A stretch of 64,000 nt of DNA from Emiliania huxleyi CCMP1516 (taxonomy: Eukaryota > Haptophyta > Isochrysidales > Noelaerhabdaceae). A model generated the notes under the pieces. That model was not told the origin of the DNA. It saw only the letters and a program-made list of their open reading frames with translations, and ran no database searches. Position numbers and translations under genes: made by a program. Position 1 is the first letter of the stretch; each line of letters begins with the position of its first letter. Location of the stretch: positions 231,016 through 295,015 of the forward strand of contig NW_005201318.1 of the NCBI RefSeq assembly GCF_000372725.1, in the 5' to 3' direction. Shown here one piece after another: positions 22,992 to 31,791 of this stretch.

Positions 22992-23664
22992 CAGCGCGAC
23001 GAAGCCGCCCTGGTGCTCCTCGTTCGGGAGGAAGGTGACGCCCTGCGGCTGCGTGCGGCTCAGCGCGCCGCGCGGCGGTCGCAGCGGCGCGAGCGTCGCG
23101 CCTGGCGCCTCCGCTGCGAAGCGCTGCACCGCCTCCTCGGACGACGGCTCGACGCTAGAGCTCGCAAACTGCTTCGGAAATTGGCCACAAACGACGGGCG
23201 CCTCGTGCGTGTCTGACGCTTTGACTTTGCCGCCGCCGCCGCCATCGCCCCGGCCGCCACCGCCGCCCTCGCCCTCACCGCTGCCGCCACCCTCACCCTC
23301 GCCGCCAGTCAATGCTGGCACATGCACGGTTGGTGCCGAGGGCTGCCGCAGCTCACGGGAAATGGAGCACTTTGCCTTGCTCAACGCCAAGCGGGCTGAG
23401 GGCTTCACCTGCCCTGGAGGGACATCATTCGCCCCCAACCCGGAACCGCTCGCTTTTGATTGCCGATTGTGGCGGGCGTCACAGCTGCATTCGCAAGACA
23501 TGGCCGACAACAACTACTTCAGCCACATTTCACAGGATGGGAGAACGCCGGGGCAGCGCGCCAGCGCTCAGGGAGCCCCGTACGGCGGCGAGAACATCGC
23601 GGCCGGGAATGCAGACCCGCAAGCCGTTCTCTGGGTAGCCTCACATCCAGGGCCGGGGAGCTAA
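22992..23664 (+). CDS. CAP/SCP-domain secreted protein, N- and C-terminally incomplete
   Basis: The exon begins after a polypyrimidine tract and GCGCAG (ending 22991). A Cys-containing region (KPPWCSSFGRKVTPCGC) and a Pro-rich linker lead into a CAP domain: EMEHFALLNAKRAEG, LAFDCRLWRASQLHSQDMADNNYFSHIS and APYGGENIAAG. The conserved His and Glu of the CAP cavity are visible (SHIS, GGEN). The frame stops at 23664 just where the family's SPGHxxNxM motif is expected (AVLWVASHPG, then stop). The remaining third of the domain may lie in an exon I cannot find, or the gene is truncated. CAP proteins are mostly extracellular, with lipid-binding or unknown roles. Confidence 0.6.
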
Positions 23665-24414
23665 ACGCCCGCGATTTCTTTCCCCACGCTCCTCCTTTGT
23701 ATCTGGCCACGTTCCGCTGACACGGCCCGGACGCGCGTATCTCGCTCGACGCCAACATCCTCCTATCCCCTTGACCAGCGCATTTGGCGCATAGTTCACA
23801 CTTTGTTCTTCTCCGATCGCACTCAACCCGACCCGGGCATGTATCAGTCCTCACCACCCTCAGACCGTGTAGGCGATGTGCGTGACTCTGTCCATCCTTC
23901 ATATGGACCATCATGACCCAGGTGATGTGTGTACAAGTCATTGTACGCACAGTTGGCATTGCATCGTCAATATTATCGCGTCGGTCCGAGTACGAGCTTC
24001 TCCGCTCCCGCTCCCGCGGCTGCTGCTTCGGGACGGCGCCGCGGATCGACTTCAACGGACCTCTGAGTGGGAGGTTCGGCCCGGGCCCGCCCTCCTGCGG
24101 CCAGGCTGGGTGCACCCGGTAGCTGTGGGCTGGGGACAGCCAAGTAGACCGGCGTCGGACCGCGATAGGCCCGATAGTGGGACCATTGTTGGAGCCCGGG
24201 ATATCGGGATGTGAGCCGTCTCCGGGCGTGTTTTGCGTGGTCACGTAGCTATGTCTCCACGTAGCCTGCGGCTTCTGTGAGTCAAACCACGCTTGTCAGG
24301 GATGGGTATGGCATGTGTTGCGAGGCTGGTGAGCTTTCTGGCCGTCAGATTCGGCTCTACCGTCCGGTGTGAAAGGATTGTTGGATCGGCTGGTTTATCA
24401 AGTAAATAGGAGAT
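23665..24414. other. Intergenic, no gene found
   Basis: I looked here for the missing end of the CAP domain on both strands and did not find it. No repeat family recognised. Confidence 0.4.
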
Positions 24415-26442
24415 ATGCTGGAACGGCCAAGTTCAGACATGTCCCATCGGAGCGAGGAGCGTCGCTGGCGTGATGAGCAACGGCGCGCCGAGTGCGGACG
24501 CGAAGAGTGGCGATGGCAGGGCGAGCGACGGCGGTCGCGATCACGCGATGAGCCGCGGCGGGATGAGCTGCGGCGGCGCGACGAGCGTTGGCAAGGCGAG
24601 CAATGGCCGCACCATGACGGGCGGCATGACGAGCGGCGCGGCTACAACGACTCTTGGTGCAGTGGTCGCGAGCAGCGAAGGCACGCTGAGCCACAATTGC
24701 CCGCTGAGCGATGGCACGACGCGCCATTGCGCGGCGAGCAACGGCCGCACCATGACGGGCGGCATGACGAGCGGCGCGGCTACGACGATCGGGGCAGAGG
24801 CGAGCGCGAGCGCGACTGGCACGATCGGCGCGATGACCGGCGCGAACGCGGCGAGGGGCAGCCTCAGCACAGCGGTCGCCGGGAGCGACCGCCGATGCGT
24901 GGTGCGGGATCGCGCGACGAGCGGCAGAGCTCTGCTGCCGGTGGTCAGCTCAACGCTAAGCAGCTCAGCAGCCACATCTCAAATGCTGGCAGCGCTGACG
25001 CATTGCTCGCGCTCTCTGCTGCCCACAGCGCGAGCTTGAACCACATCCACGCTGCGAACCTGTGGAACAAACTGGGCAAGCAGCGCGTCGAGCGGCGGCA
25101 CGAGGAGCGGCTTGAGCAGCTGGTGCAGCGCACGCTCGACCTCGTATCTTCGTGCGAGGCACGTAACCTGGCGAACATCGCTCACGGTGCGGCAAAGTGC
25201 GGCCTGCGAACGAGGGTGGTGCGTTCGCTGTACGCGGCGGTGGCGGAGGCGGCGGTGCGCGGCGGGCTGGATCGCTTCAACCCGCAGGACCTGGCCAACA
25301 CGGTGTGGGCGTATGCGACGGCGGGCGTGGCTGCGGACGCGCTGTACGCGGCGGTGGCGGAGGCGGCGGTGCGCGGCGGGCTGGCTGGCTTCAACCCGCA
25401 GGGGCTGGCCAACACGGCGTGGGCGTACGCGACGGCGGGCGTGGCTGCGGACGCGCTCTACGCGGCGGTGGCGGAGGCGGCGGTGCGGAGCGGGCTGGAT
25501 CGCTTCAAGCCGCAGAACCTGGCCAACACGGTGTGGGCGTATGCGACGGCGGGCGTGGCTGCGGACGCGCTGTATGCGGCGGTGGCGGAGGCGGCGGTGC
25601 GGAGCGGCCTGGTTGGCTTCAAGCCGCAGGACCTAGCCAACACGGTGTGGGCGTACGCGACGGCGGGCGTGGCTGCGGACGCGCTGTACGCGGCGGTGGC
25701 GGAGGAGGCGGTGCGCGGCGGGCTGGCTGGCTTCAAGCCACAGGAGCTGGCCAACACGGTGTGGGCGTATGCGACGGCGGGCGTGGCTGCGGACGCACTG
25801 TACGCGGCGGTGGCGGAGGCGGCGGTGCGCGGCGGGCTGGCTGGCTTCAAGCCGCAGGAGCTGGCCAACACGGCGTGGGCGTATGCAGCGGCAGACCATT
25901 ATCACCAGGCGCTGCTTGCCGACTGCGCCCGCGTGATCAGCGACTCGCTCGCGCGGGATCCGTCAAGGTGGAGCGAGGAGGGCCGCGTTCAGCTTCACCA
26001 GTGGCAGCTCTGGCTCTCTCTTGAGCGAGGCGAAGACGGCCAGCAGCATCTCCTCCCCGCCCCCCAGCGCCAGCTTTGCCGCGACGCTATGGTGGCGACC
26101 GTAGCTCGGCCGTCAGGTTTGCATCGCTCGGTAGCGGCTGCCCTTGCCGCCGTCCGCTCCGGCTTCGAGGAGGAGCATCTCGAGCCGCGCACCGGCTACT
26201 CGCTCGACCTGGCGCTGCCCTCGTCACGCATCGCGGTCGAGGTGGACGGCCCCTCTCACTTCCTGCTGCCCGACGGCCGGGGCGTGCGCAGACCCAATGG
26301 GCCGACGCTGCTCAAGCGGCGCCTCCTTGCGGCGGCTGGCTGGAGGGTGATCAGCGTTCCATTCTACGAGTGGGACGGCTTCGCGACGGCCAAGGAGCGG
26401 CAAACCTACCTGCAGGGGGCGGTCGCCCCGCTGTTGGGCTAG
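24415..26442 (+). CDS. RAP-domain protein with OPR-like 38-residue repeats
   Basis: Intronless, 675 residues. Two in-frame ATGs (24415, 24439) are possible starts; MSHRSEERRW is shared with a second copy at 60.5 kb. Residues 1-165 are Arg-rich with HDGRHDERRGY repeats. A helical block (QLNAKQLSSHISNAGSADALL) follows near 180. Residues about 272-500 hold six near-identical 38-residue repeats with the core FKPQELANTVWAYATAG. This is the octotricopeptide length and the F-PQ-LAN-WA-A pattern of RAP proteins. The C-terminal RAP domain (YSLDLALPSSRIAVEVDGPSHF, then LLKRRLLAAAGWRVISVPFYEW) is endonuclease-like. Such proteins bind RNA in chloroplasts or mitochondria. Targeting is not evident from the N-terminus. 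Confidence 0.9.
   Translation: MLERPSSDMSHRSEERRWRDEQRRAECGREEWRWQGERRRSRSRDEPRRDELRRRDERWQGEQWPHHDGRHDERRGYNDSWCSGREQRRHAEPQLPAERWHDAPLRGEQRPHHDGRHDERRGYDDRGRGERERDWHDRRDDRRERGEGQPQHSGRRERPPMRGAGSRDERQSSAAGGQLNAKQLSSHISNAGSADALLALSAAHSASLNHIHAANLWNKLGKQRVERRHEERLEQLVQRTLDLVSSCEARNLANIAHGAAKCGLRTRVVRSLYAAVAEAAVRGGLDRFNPQDLANTVWAYATAGVAADALYAAVAEAAVRGGLAGFNPQGLANTAWAYATAGVAADALYAAVAEAAVRSGLDRFKPQNLANTVWAYATAGVAADALYAAVAEAAVRSGLVGFKPQDLANTVWAYATAGVAADALYAAVAEEAVRGGLAGFKPQELANTVWAYATAGVAADALYAAVAEAAVRGGLAGFKPQELANTAWAYAAADHYHQALLADCARVISDSLARDPSRWSEEGRVQLHQWQLWLSLERGEDGQQHLLPAPQRQLCRDAMVATVARPSGLHRSVAAALAAVRSGFEEEHLEPRTGYSLDLALPSSRIAVEVDGPSHFLLPDGRGVRRPNGPTLLKRRLLAAAGWRVISVPFYEWDGFATAKERQTYLQGAVAPLLG
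25228..25911 (+). repeat. Six tandem 114-bp coding repeats
   Basis: Units start at 25228, 25342, 25456, 25570, 25684 and 25798. They differ at few positions (DRF/AGF/VGF, GG/SG, N/K), so gene conversion or recent expansion is likely. Confidence 0.95.
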
Positions 26443-26493
26443 TGCTTGGCGGGCGGCTCCGCGGTGTACCTGTGTTAGTCGGCCAGTCAGTGC

Positions 26494-26575
26494 GCGTCGC
26501 AGGAAGGGCGCTGGGAGCAACACGGAGCTCAGTTGGACGTTTTCAAGAGTAGCGTGTCAGAGTGAAATGGAACTA
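26494..26575 (-). repeat. Short inverted dispersed repeat, copy A
   Basis: Its reverse complement matches 31244-31326. Shared landmarks are CCATTTCACTCTGACACGCT, CTTGAAAACGTC and GAGCTCCGTGTTGCT. It sits just downstream of the RAP gene. Confidence 0.85.
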
Positions 26576-26860
26576 GCCTTGTGCACTGGCGGTGGCGCGT
26601 GTGCTACAAGAAATAACGCCTCTGTCTAAAAGAATTAACAAATCCCGACCTTCACAGCTCACGACCTTGAAGGGGTGGTGATCTATCGCGAACCGGCGGT
26701 TGGCGGGGGGCTCGCACACCAGGGTAGCAGGGTTGGGCGCGCGAAGAAAACACACACGGGGGTGCGTGTTTTTTGTGTTCAAAGTTCCGGTGCCCAGGTC
26801 CGGTGGCCTGACTGTGTTCCGCCCCGTCTATTCTACAGAGCGCCCGCCTCCACGCTCTGC

Positions 26861-28520
26861 CTACCTTCCCTCTCCCGCTCGCTGACGCTGTGTCCCGAGG
26901 TGGAGCGGCAGCCCCACCATCCCGCTCGCCTTGACCGCGTCGATCAGCGCCTGCGAGCCCGCAACCATGGCCGCGACTGACTTGCCTTCTCCGGGACGAA
27001 AGATGACCATCGAGCCACATATGCAGGCGGGGCACGCCTTTGGGAAGTCAAAGAGCGGTAAGTGGAGGTACTCCGCCTCACACCCGTCCACGCTCAGCGC
27101 CTACGGTACACGTCCGCCCGCGCCTCCCCGTGAGTGCGCAGCCCGCCCCGCCGCCTCGCGCTCCGCAGCAGCGGGCGAGCCTTGGCGAACGATGCCCAGT
27201 TGGTGACTGCACCGTATGTGCCACCCATCAGGTGCTCCGCGTTGGTCAGCTGTGCGGTGCGCGGCTCTGCGGCTCGTGTGTAAACGCCGCCGCGCCCCGT
27301 CACGCTCCTGCGGATCAGCGAGGGCGTCGCATAGTCGGGAGGCATGTATGTCATCAAGTCCTCGTAGTTGCCCGCGTCCGCCTCGCCGCACCCGGTGACC
27401 TGCGGTGAACGACGTGGCGGGCTCATCCTCATCCTCGAGAGTTTCCGCCGGCGTCCCGGCGGCGGCGCCACCTTGCCGCGAAAGTTGATGGCCATCATGG
27501 CGCACCGACACTTGAGCGCGCTGAGGAAGGCGGAGACGAGCACGTCATTTGTGCTGACAAAGGGAACCTGTGGTGGCACGACCGTCGTGCGCTGTCCGAA
27601 TACAGGGGGTCGCCCGCCACGGAGAGCGTCCGGCCGCCCCGAGCGTATCTCATCCGCCTCTCTCGCATCTCCTGCAGCCGCACCCCGTCGGCGATGGTGC
27701 CAAAAGAGTCTCCGCGCGTCTCCTCCGCCTTTCGAGCCGCGACCCATTCCTCGTCGACGTGGAAGCCAAGGTGGACGGTGGAGGGGAAGAGGGCGCCGCG
27801 CAGCTGGCCAAACAGGAAGCGCGCGAGGAAGCCGGGCGGGCACACCGCCATGGCGCTCTCCTCGCCGCCCGACGCCTGAAGGATCCGCGTGGGCAACTCC
27901 TGCTTGCGGACGGGGTTGAGCGCCTCGACAGCCGCACCGGCAGAGAGCATGGTGTGGAGGCGGTAAAAGCCGTGCCCGTCGAGGAGCGAGTGGTTCGCGC
28001 TGACGACCAGGGCAAACCGCCCATCCGGCTCGTCGGCGTCCGGGATTAGGCACACGCGCCACAGTCGCTCGCCCGTGCCGAGGGAAGCGTCGCTCGTCTT
28101 GCACACCACGGGGTCGACGATGCGCACCATCTCATCGTATGCTGCGCCGCTCGCGAGCAGAATGTCCGCTCGCACCTCAAAGCACGGCTTTGGCGACGGC
28201 TGGTGGTAGTATGCCTCCATCAGGCCCGAGTCGGGATCCCTCTCGAGCACCGAGGTGAGCCACGGGTTGGCGGCGACGATCTGGCGCACGCGCCGCGAGA
28301 GCGACGCCGCGGCGACATAGGGCGGGCCGCGGAAGAAGGTGACCGTGCTCGTGGCAGGGCTCATGCACAGCAACGGACCGCGCTCGCTCGGCAGCAGCGA
28401 CAGCTTGACGAGCGAGGCGAGCCGAGCCGCGAGCCGGCGTTGCCGGCGGCGGCGGAGGAGCAGCAAGAGGCCCACGACGGAGGCACCGACGATCAGAGCT
28501 CGAGTCGCGGACTTGGGCAT
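26861..28520 (-). CDS. Membrane-anchored HxxxDG acyltransferase
   Basis: Exons are 28520-27621, 27567-27472, 27399-27160 and 27100-26861, giving 491 residues. The N-terminus has one hydrophobic anchor (ALIVGASVVGLLLLL) followed by a basic stretch. The active-site motif HxxxDG is intact (VSANHSLLDGHGFYRL), and a second core element follows (VSTNDVLVSAFLSALKC, then INFRGKV). Both are typical of the condensation/BAHD/wax-ester-synthase superfamily of CoA- or carrier-dependent acyltransferases. The C-terminal exon carries EAEYLHLPLFDFPKACPACICGSMV. It probably transfers an acyl group to an alcohol or amine at a membrane; the acceptor is unknown. Introns are very short: 53, 72 and 59 nt. The first two use GT and the last uses GC at 27159. 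All exon lengths are multiples of three. Confidence 0.75.
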
Positions 28521-28696
28521 GGACTAGGCGGAGGACGCACTCGGGGCGCTAGCGGTTTTTTCAAGCACAATCCTCATTCACTCAGCGGTCCACTTACGCA
28601 AATGCTCCGAGGTCTCTTGGAGCAGAGCCCCGGCGAGGCCTCGAAAGAGCCCTCGAGAGGGGTACCCTGGGTGGGCGGGGCCTCTACTCGCCAGCG

Positions 28697-28845
28697 CATT
28701 CACAGCCTTGTTATGAGAAGAAACTACGTCCTATGGCGCTATTCACATAAACGCACAACCAACCCCGGGCCCGAAATCGCACAGAGACAGTCACGCAACT
28801 CGGGGTCCCAGGGAAGGCGAGCAAAAACCTTATCGCGCGCGCTAG
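28697..28845 (+). repeat. Short interspersed repeat, fullest copy
   Basis: About 150 bp. Landmarks in order: TTCACAGCCTTGTTATGAGA, TACGTCCTATGGCGCT, TTCACATAAACGCACAACC, CCCGGGCCCGAAATCGCACA, GGGGTCCCAGGGAAGGCGAG and CCTTATCGCGCGCGCTAG. Other copies lie at 29288, 52052, 55953 and 58928. No coding capacity and no A-rich tail; the origin is unclear. Confidence 0.85.
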
Positions 28846-29287
28846 GCGCCGACTCGGAGGCCGCACCGGTCAGGCGCGCTGCCGGAGAGAGGGAGGCGGT
28901 CCGAGGGTGAATCGCCAGCTGCCGCGGCAGGCGGCTGAGCAGCAGAGCTCTGGCACCGGCGGGCGGCGGTGTGCCGCCGCCAGGGCAGCTTCAAGTCGCA
29001 TTGCGAAAAAAGATTTTTTTTTGGTTGATGCTACCCAAACTGCACTCCAAGCTCCAAGTGCACTGGGCTTACTGGGACTGTCCCAAAATCCTGCTCGTGC
29101 AGGTGGGGACCCTGTCCTCCTCCCACCGCTCGTTGGTTGTCTGTTTTCGTTCTTTCTTTTTACTACTGACCCGGGACTACTTTCTTTCTGCCGGGCGACG
29201 AGCTGCTGCTCGACCAGATCTCTCCAATCTCACGAAAAATCCAGGGAGCCTAAAGCGACTCCTGCGAGGCCACGGCGAGGCACCGAG

Positions 29288-29409
29288 GAAATACGTCCTA
29301 TGGTTCACATAAACGCACAACCCCGGGCCCGAAATCGCACAGAGTTCAGAGACAGTCACGCAACTCGGGGTCCCAGGGAAGGCGAGCAAAAACCTTATCG
29401 CGCGCGCTA
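29288..29409 (+). repeat. Short interspersed repeat, second copy
   Basis: Begins at TACGTCCTATGG and continues to the same CGCGCGCTAG end as the copy at 28697. It is about 90% similar, with a few-base insertion. Confidence 0.85.
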
Positions 29410-30424
29410 GACACCATGGTTCACACAATCTGCTCTGCGATGGCCGTGTGTGAAGAACGACTGAGATACGCTGCTTCTGCTCGCAGGCCCTAGCCAATTC
29501 TTGGTGGTCCAAGTCACCTCGATCCTCGTCGAGGTCTGGGCCCGCGTCAAATAAATAAATAAAAAAGGACACCTCTCTCCTGTGAGGTGGGTAAAAAAGA
29601 ACAGGTCCCCGCCCTTGCGATCTTTGTGCAGGGTTCTTTTGTGGGTGTGGTCGGCGACTAGCCGGGGTCGTCCTCCCGATGGGGGACTAGCACTAGCCGT
29701 CTTCCACATGGATCATGGTCCCTCGGGTCCCTGCTGCTCCTAATCTCTTCGTTTGGCCTGTACACGTTATTCTTCCGATTCTATATTCTTTTTCGATGCG
29801 ATTTTCAGCGATTTTCAGCAGGAATATGAAGAATATTTGAGAATATAGACCCTGTTTTGGACAAGAATACGGAAAGAGTACGGAAAAAGAATATAGATAG
29901 TACTTGGCGAGAAAAACGTGTGCAGGCCAACTCTTCGTACATCCTCCTGCTGATCTCCGCAAAGTCCTGCTCCCTCCCTCGTCTCGCCCTGCGCGTCTGC
30001 TCCGCCTCACCGTCTTCTGCCCTGCGTCGTCTGGCGACGGGCCCGCGTCAGCTTGTTCTGCCCACAGCGCGTTCGCCGCCTTCCAGAGAATCTCGCCGAC
30101 CCCGAAAGAAGATCTTACACCGCCCTTCCTGGCAGCGAGCTCCCTCCGACCCACCCGCGCTAGGTCTCGGGTTTGACGCATGGGGTCACTCCCGCGAAAC
30201 TCGTGAACTAGCCGGGGCAGTCGGAGAAGGGGCAACTCCGTGCACTGACGGTCGGCCGTCAGAAACCACGCCTGCGTGGATCGCGTCACACCAATCCTCG
30301 CTACCCAACGCGGCCAAAGGATATCCACCTCGAGAATCTCGAGAAAAAGATCTCCGGCAACAACACTTCCGGGTTGGCACGGGACTGGCAGGAAAGAAGA
30401 GCCTGTGCCGTGTGTGTGTGTGGC

Positions 30425-30766
30425 CGACGTGCCGTGCTGGGCCTCGAGCCCAACGACGCGTGCACCCCTGCGGCGGCGGCCCAGTGGCTCCAGTTCGCCG
30501 AGTGGTACCAGTGGCCGCACGTCACCTACTTTGACTCGCCCCAGGAGCTGCACGCCAAGGTGGAGCAGCTTCTCCGCGACGAGAGCGCCCGGCGCACCAT
30601 CTCAGACGGCGCAAAGGCATTCTTCGCCGCCGAGCGAGAGCGGGCCGCGGGGCACGTGCGCGCGGCGCTCCAGAGGTCGCTGCGTGTGGCGCCCGCGCGG
30701 GCAGCCCCGAGGGAGCGAGAGGGCGTGCCGGGGTTTGCGATGATTTTGAGTCGCGCATGGGGGTGA
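30425..30766 (+). CDS. C-terminal exon of an unidentified, possibly glycosyltransferase-like protein
   Basis: The frame reads VLGLEPNDACTPAAAAQW, FAEWYQWPHVTYFDSPQELH and KVEQLLRDESARRTISDGAK, then basic helices to the stop at 30764-30766. Codon bias is that of a real gene. The WPHVTYFDS-xEL layout resembles the C-terminal helices after the last sugar-nucleotide-binding strand in algal glycosyltransferases; this is only an inference. The exon start is unclear (somewhere after the GT-repeat near 30410), and no upstream exons were identified. Confidence 0.4.
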   Translation, partial: RRAVLGLEPNDACTPAAAAQWLQFAEWYQWPHVTYFDSPQELHAKVEQLLRDESARRTISDGAKAFFAAERERAAGHVRAALQRSLRVAPARAAPREREGVPGFAMILSRAWG

Positions 30767-30779
30767 TTCGGCCGGATGA

Positions 30780-31097
30780 TTATTCGGCGTGCGCACGCAC
30801 CGCATTCGCCCTTTCCGCCGCCGCCCTCCTGGCCCCCTCCTCCCCCACCAGGCCCTCTTCCGCCGCCCCCCTTTCCGCGGACCCCCCCCCGTCGCCCCCC
30901 CCCCCGCCGCCATCCCCCCCCGCCGGCCCCCTCTCCGCCGCCTCACTGCCCGCCGCCCCCCTCCCCTCCAGGGCTTGGACCCGAGCCGTGAGCGCCGTCA
31001 CTCTCGCCGAGTCGCTCGCGTCATCGATGAGCGCACGAAGGATCGCTACCGCCTCGCGGCTCGCTGCGCGCTCGTCACGCCACTGGGCTCGCATCAT
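30780..31097 (-). CDS. Small coiled-coil protein, unknown
   Basis: An ATG at 31097 (or the next codon) opens 105 residues: MMRAQWRDERAASREAVAIL, then a short heptad-like VTALTARVQALEGR and a Gly-rich tail. Third codon positions are G/C-rich over the first half. It converges with the preceding gene end 14 bp away. The opposite frame is a Pro/Ala low-complexity read-through and is less likely. It could also be the last exon of a longer gene. Confidence 0.4.
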   Translation of the reverse strand: MMRAQWRDERAASREAVAILRALIDDASDSARVTALTARVQALEGRGAAGSEAAERGPAGGDGGGGGGDGGGSAERGAAEEGLVGEEGARRAAAERANAVRAHAE

Positions 31098-31243
31098 TTG
31101 AATCTCGCCACCGCATTGACTCGTGCGCCTCCGTCGACGAGGCCCGCAACGGACTCGGAAAATACCTGCGGCAACTCCGCCACTGCCGCCGCCAGCGCTC
31201 CGAGCCGGCAGCTCAGCTGGTTGAGGAGTCTGGTCGGAACGTC

Positions 31244-31326
31244 CGGGCTAGTGCCATTTCACTCTGACACGCTAATCTTGAAAACGTCTCCAACGGAGCT
31301 CCGTGTTGCTTCCAGCGCCCTCCCCC
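31244..31326 (+). repeat. Short inverted dispersed repeat, copy B
   Basis: Inverted partner of 26494-26575, about 85-90% similar. The two copies lie about 4.7 kb apart and flank the acyltransferase region. Confidence 0.85.
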
Positions 31327-31791
31327 GCGCTCCATGCGGCCATGGCCGATGCTCCTAGTATGAGAGGTCATCTGGCTACCGCAAGAGCGACCCAACTCGT
31401 CGACATCGTCCGATGATGGTGCCGCAAAGTCAGCCTTCGGAGGCTATCGTGGGGTCGAGCCGGCAGTAGCCGTGACATGTGGTTCCACCACCCCTCGTAG
31501 GCTTTGCCTCTGATCGCCACCGTTCCCAGGCTGCCTAATGGGATGGAAAGGAAGGCTGGGCGAGCGTATAGAAGCGTGCTCGACCTTGTCGTGGCAACCT
31601 GCACGGCAGCGCTGGCGGGCGCGATGAGCGTCGTGCCACCTGACCCGACGCTGCCGATCGTTGCAAGCGAGGCGAGGCTAGAGCAGGGCAACTGCCTTAC
31701 GCAGCTACCCCAACGCTTCCCTGCACTTCACTACACCTCGATCAAGTACAGTGGGCCGGCTCGCGGACAAACGGGCCGGCTCGCAGACTTC

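Larger units (their letters stand above)
28521..30424. other. Repeat-rich intergenic region
   Basis: Contains two copies of a short interspersed repeat (below) and unassigned sequence. The AT content is higher around 29550-29920. Open frames here are composites of repeat fragments and lack codon bias. Confidence 0.5.
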
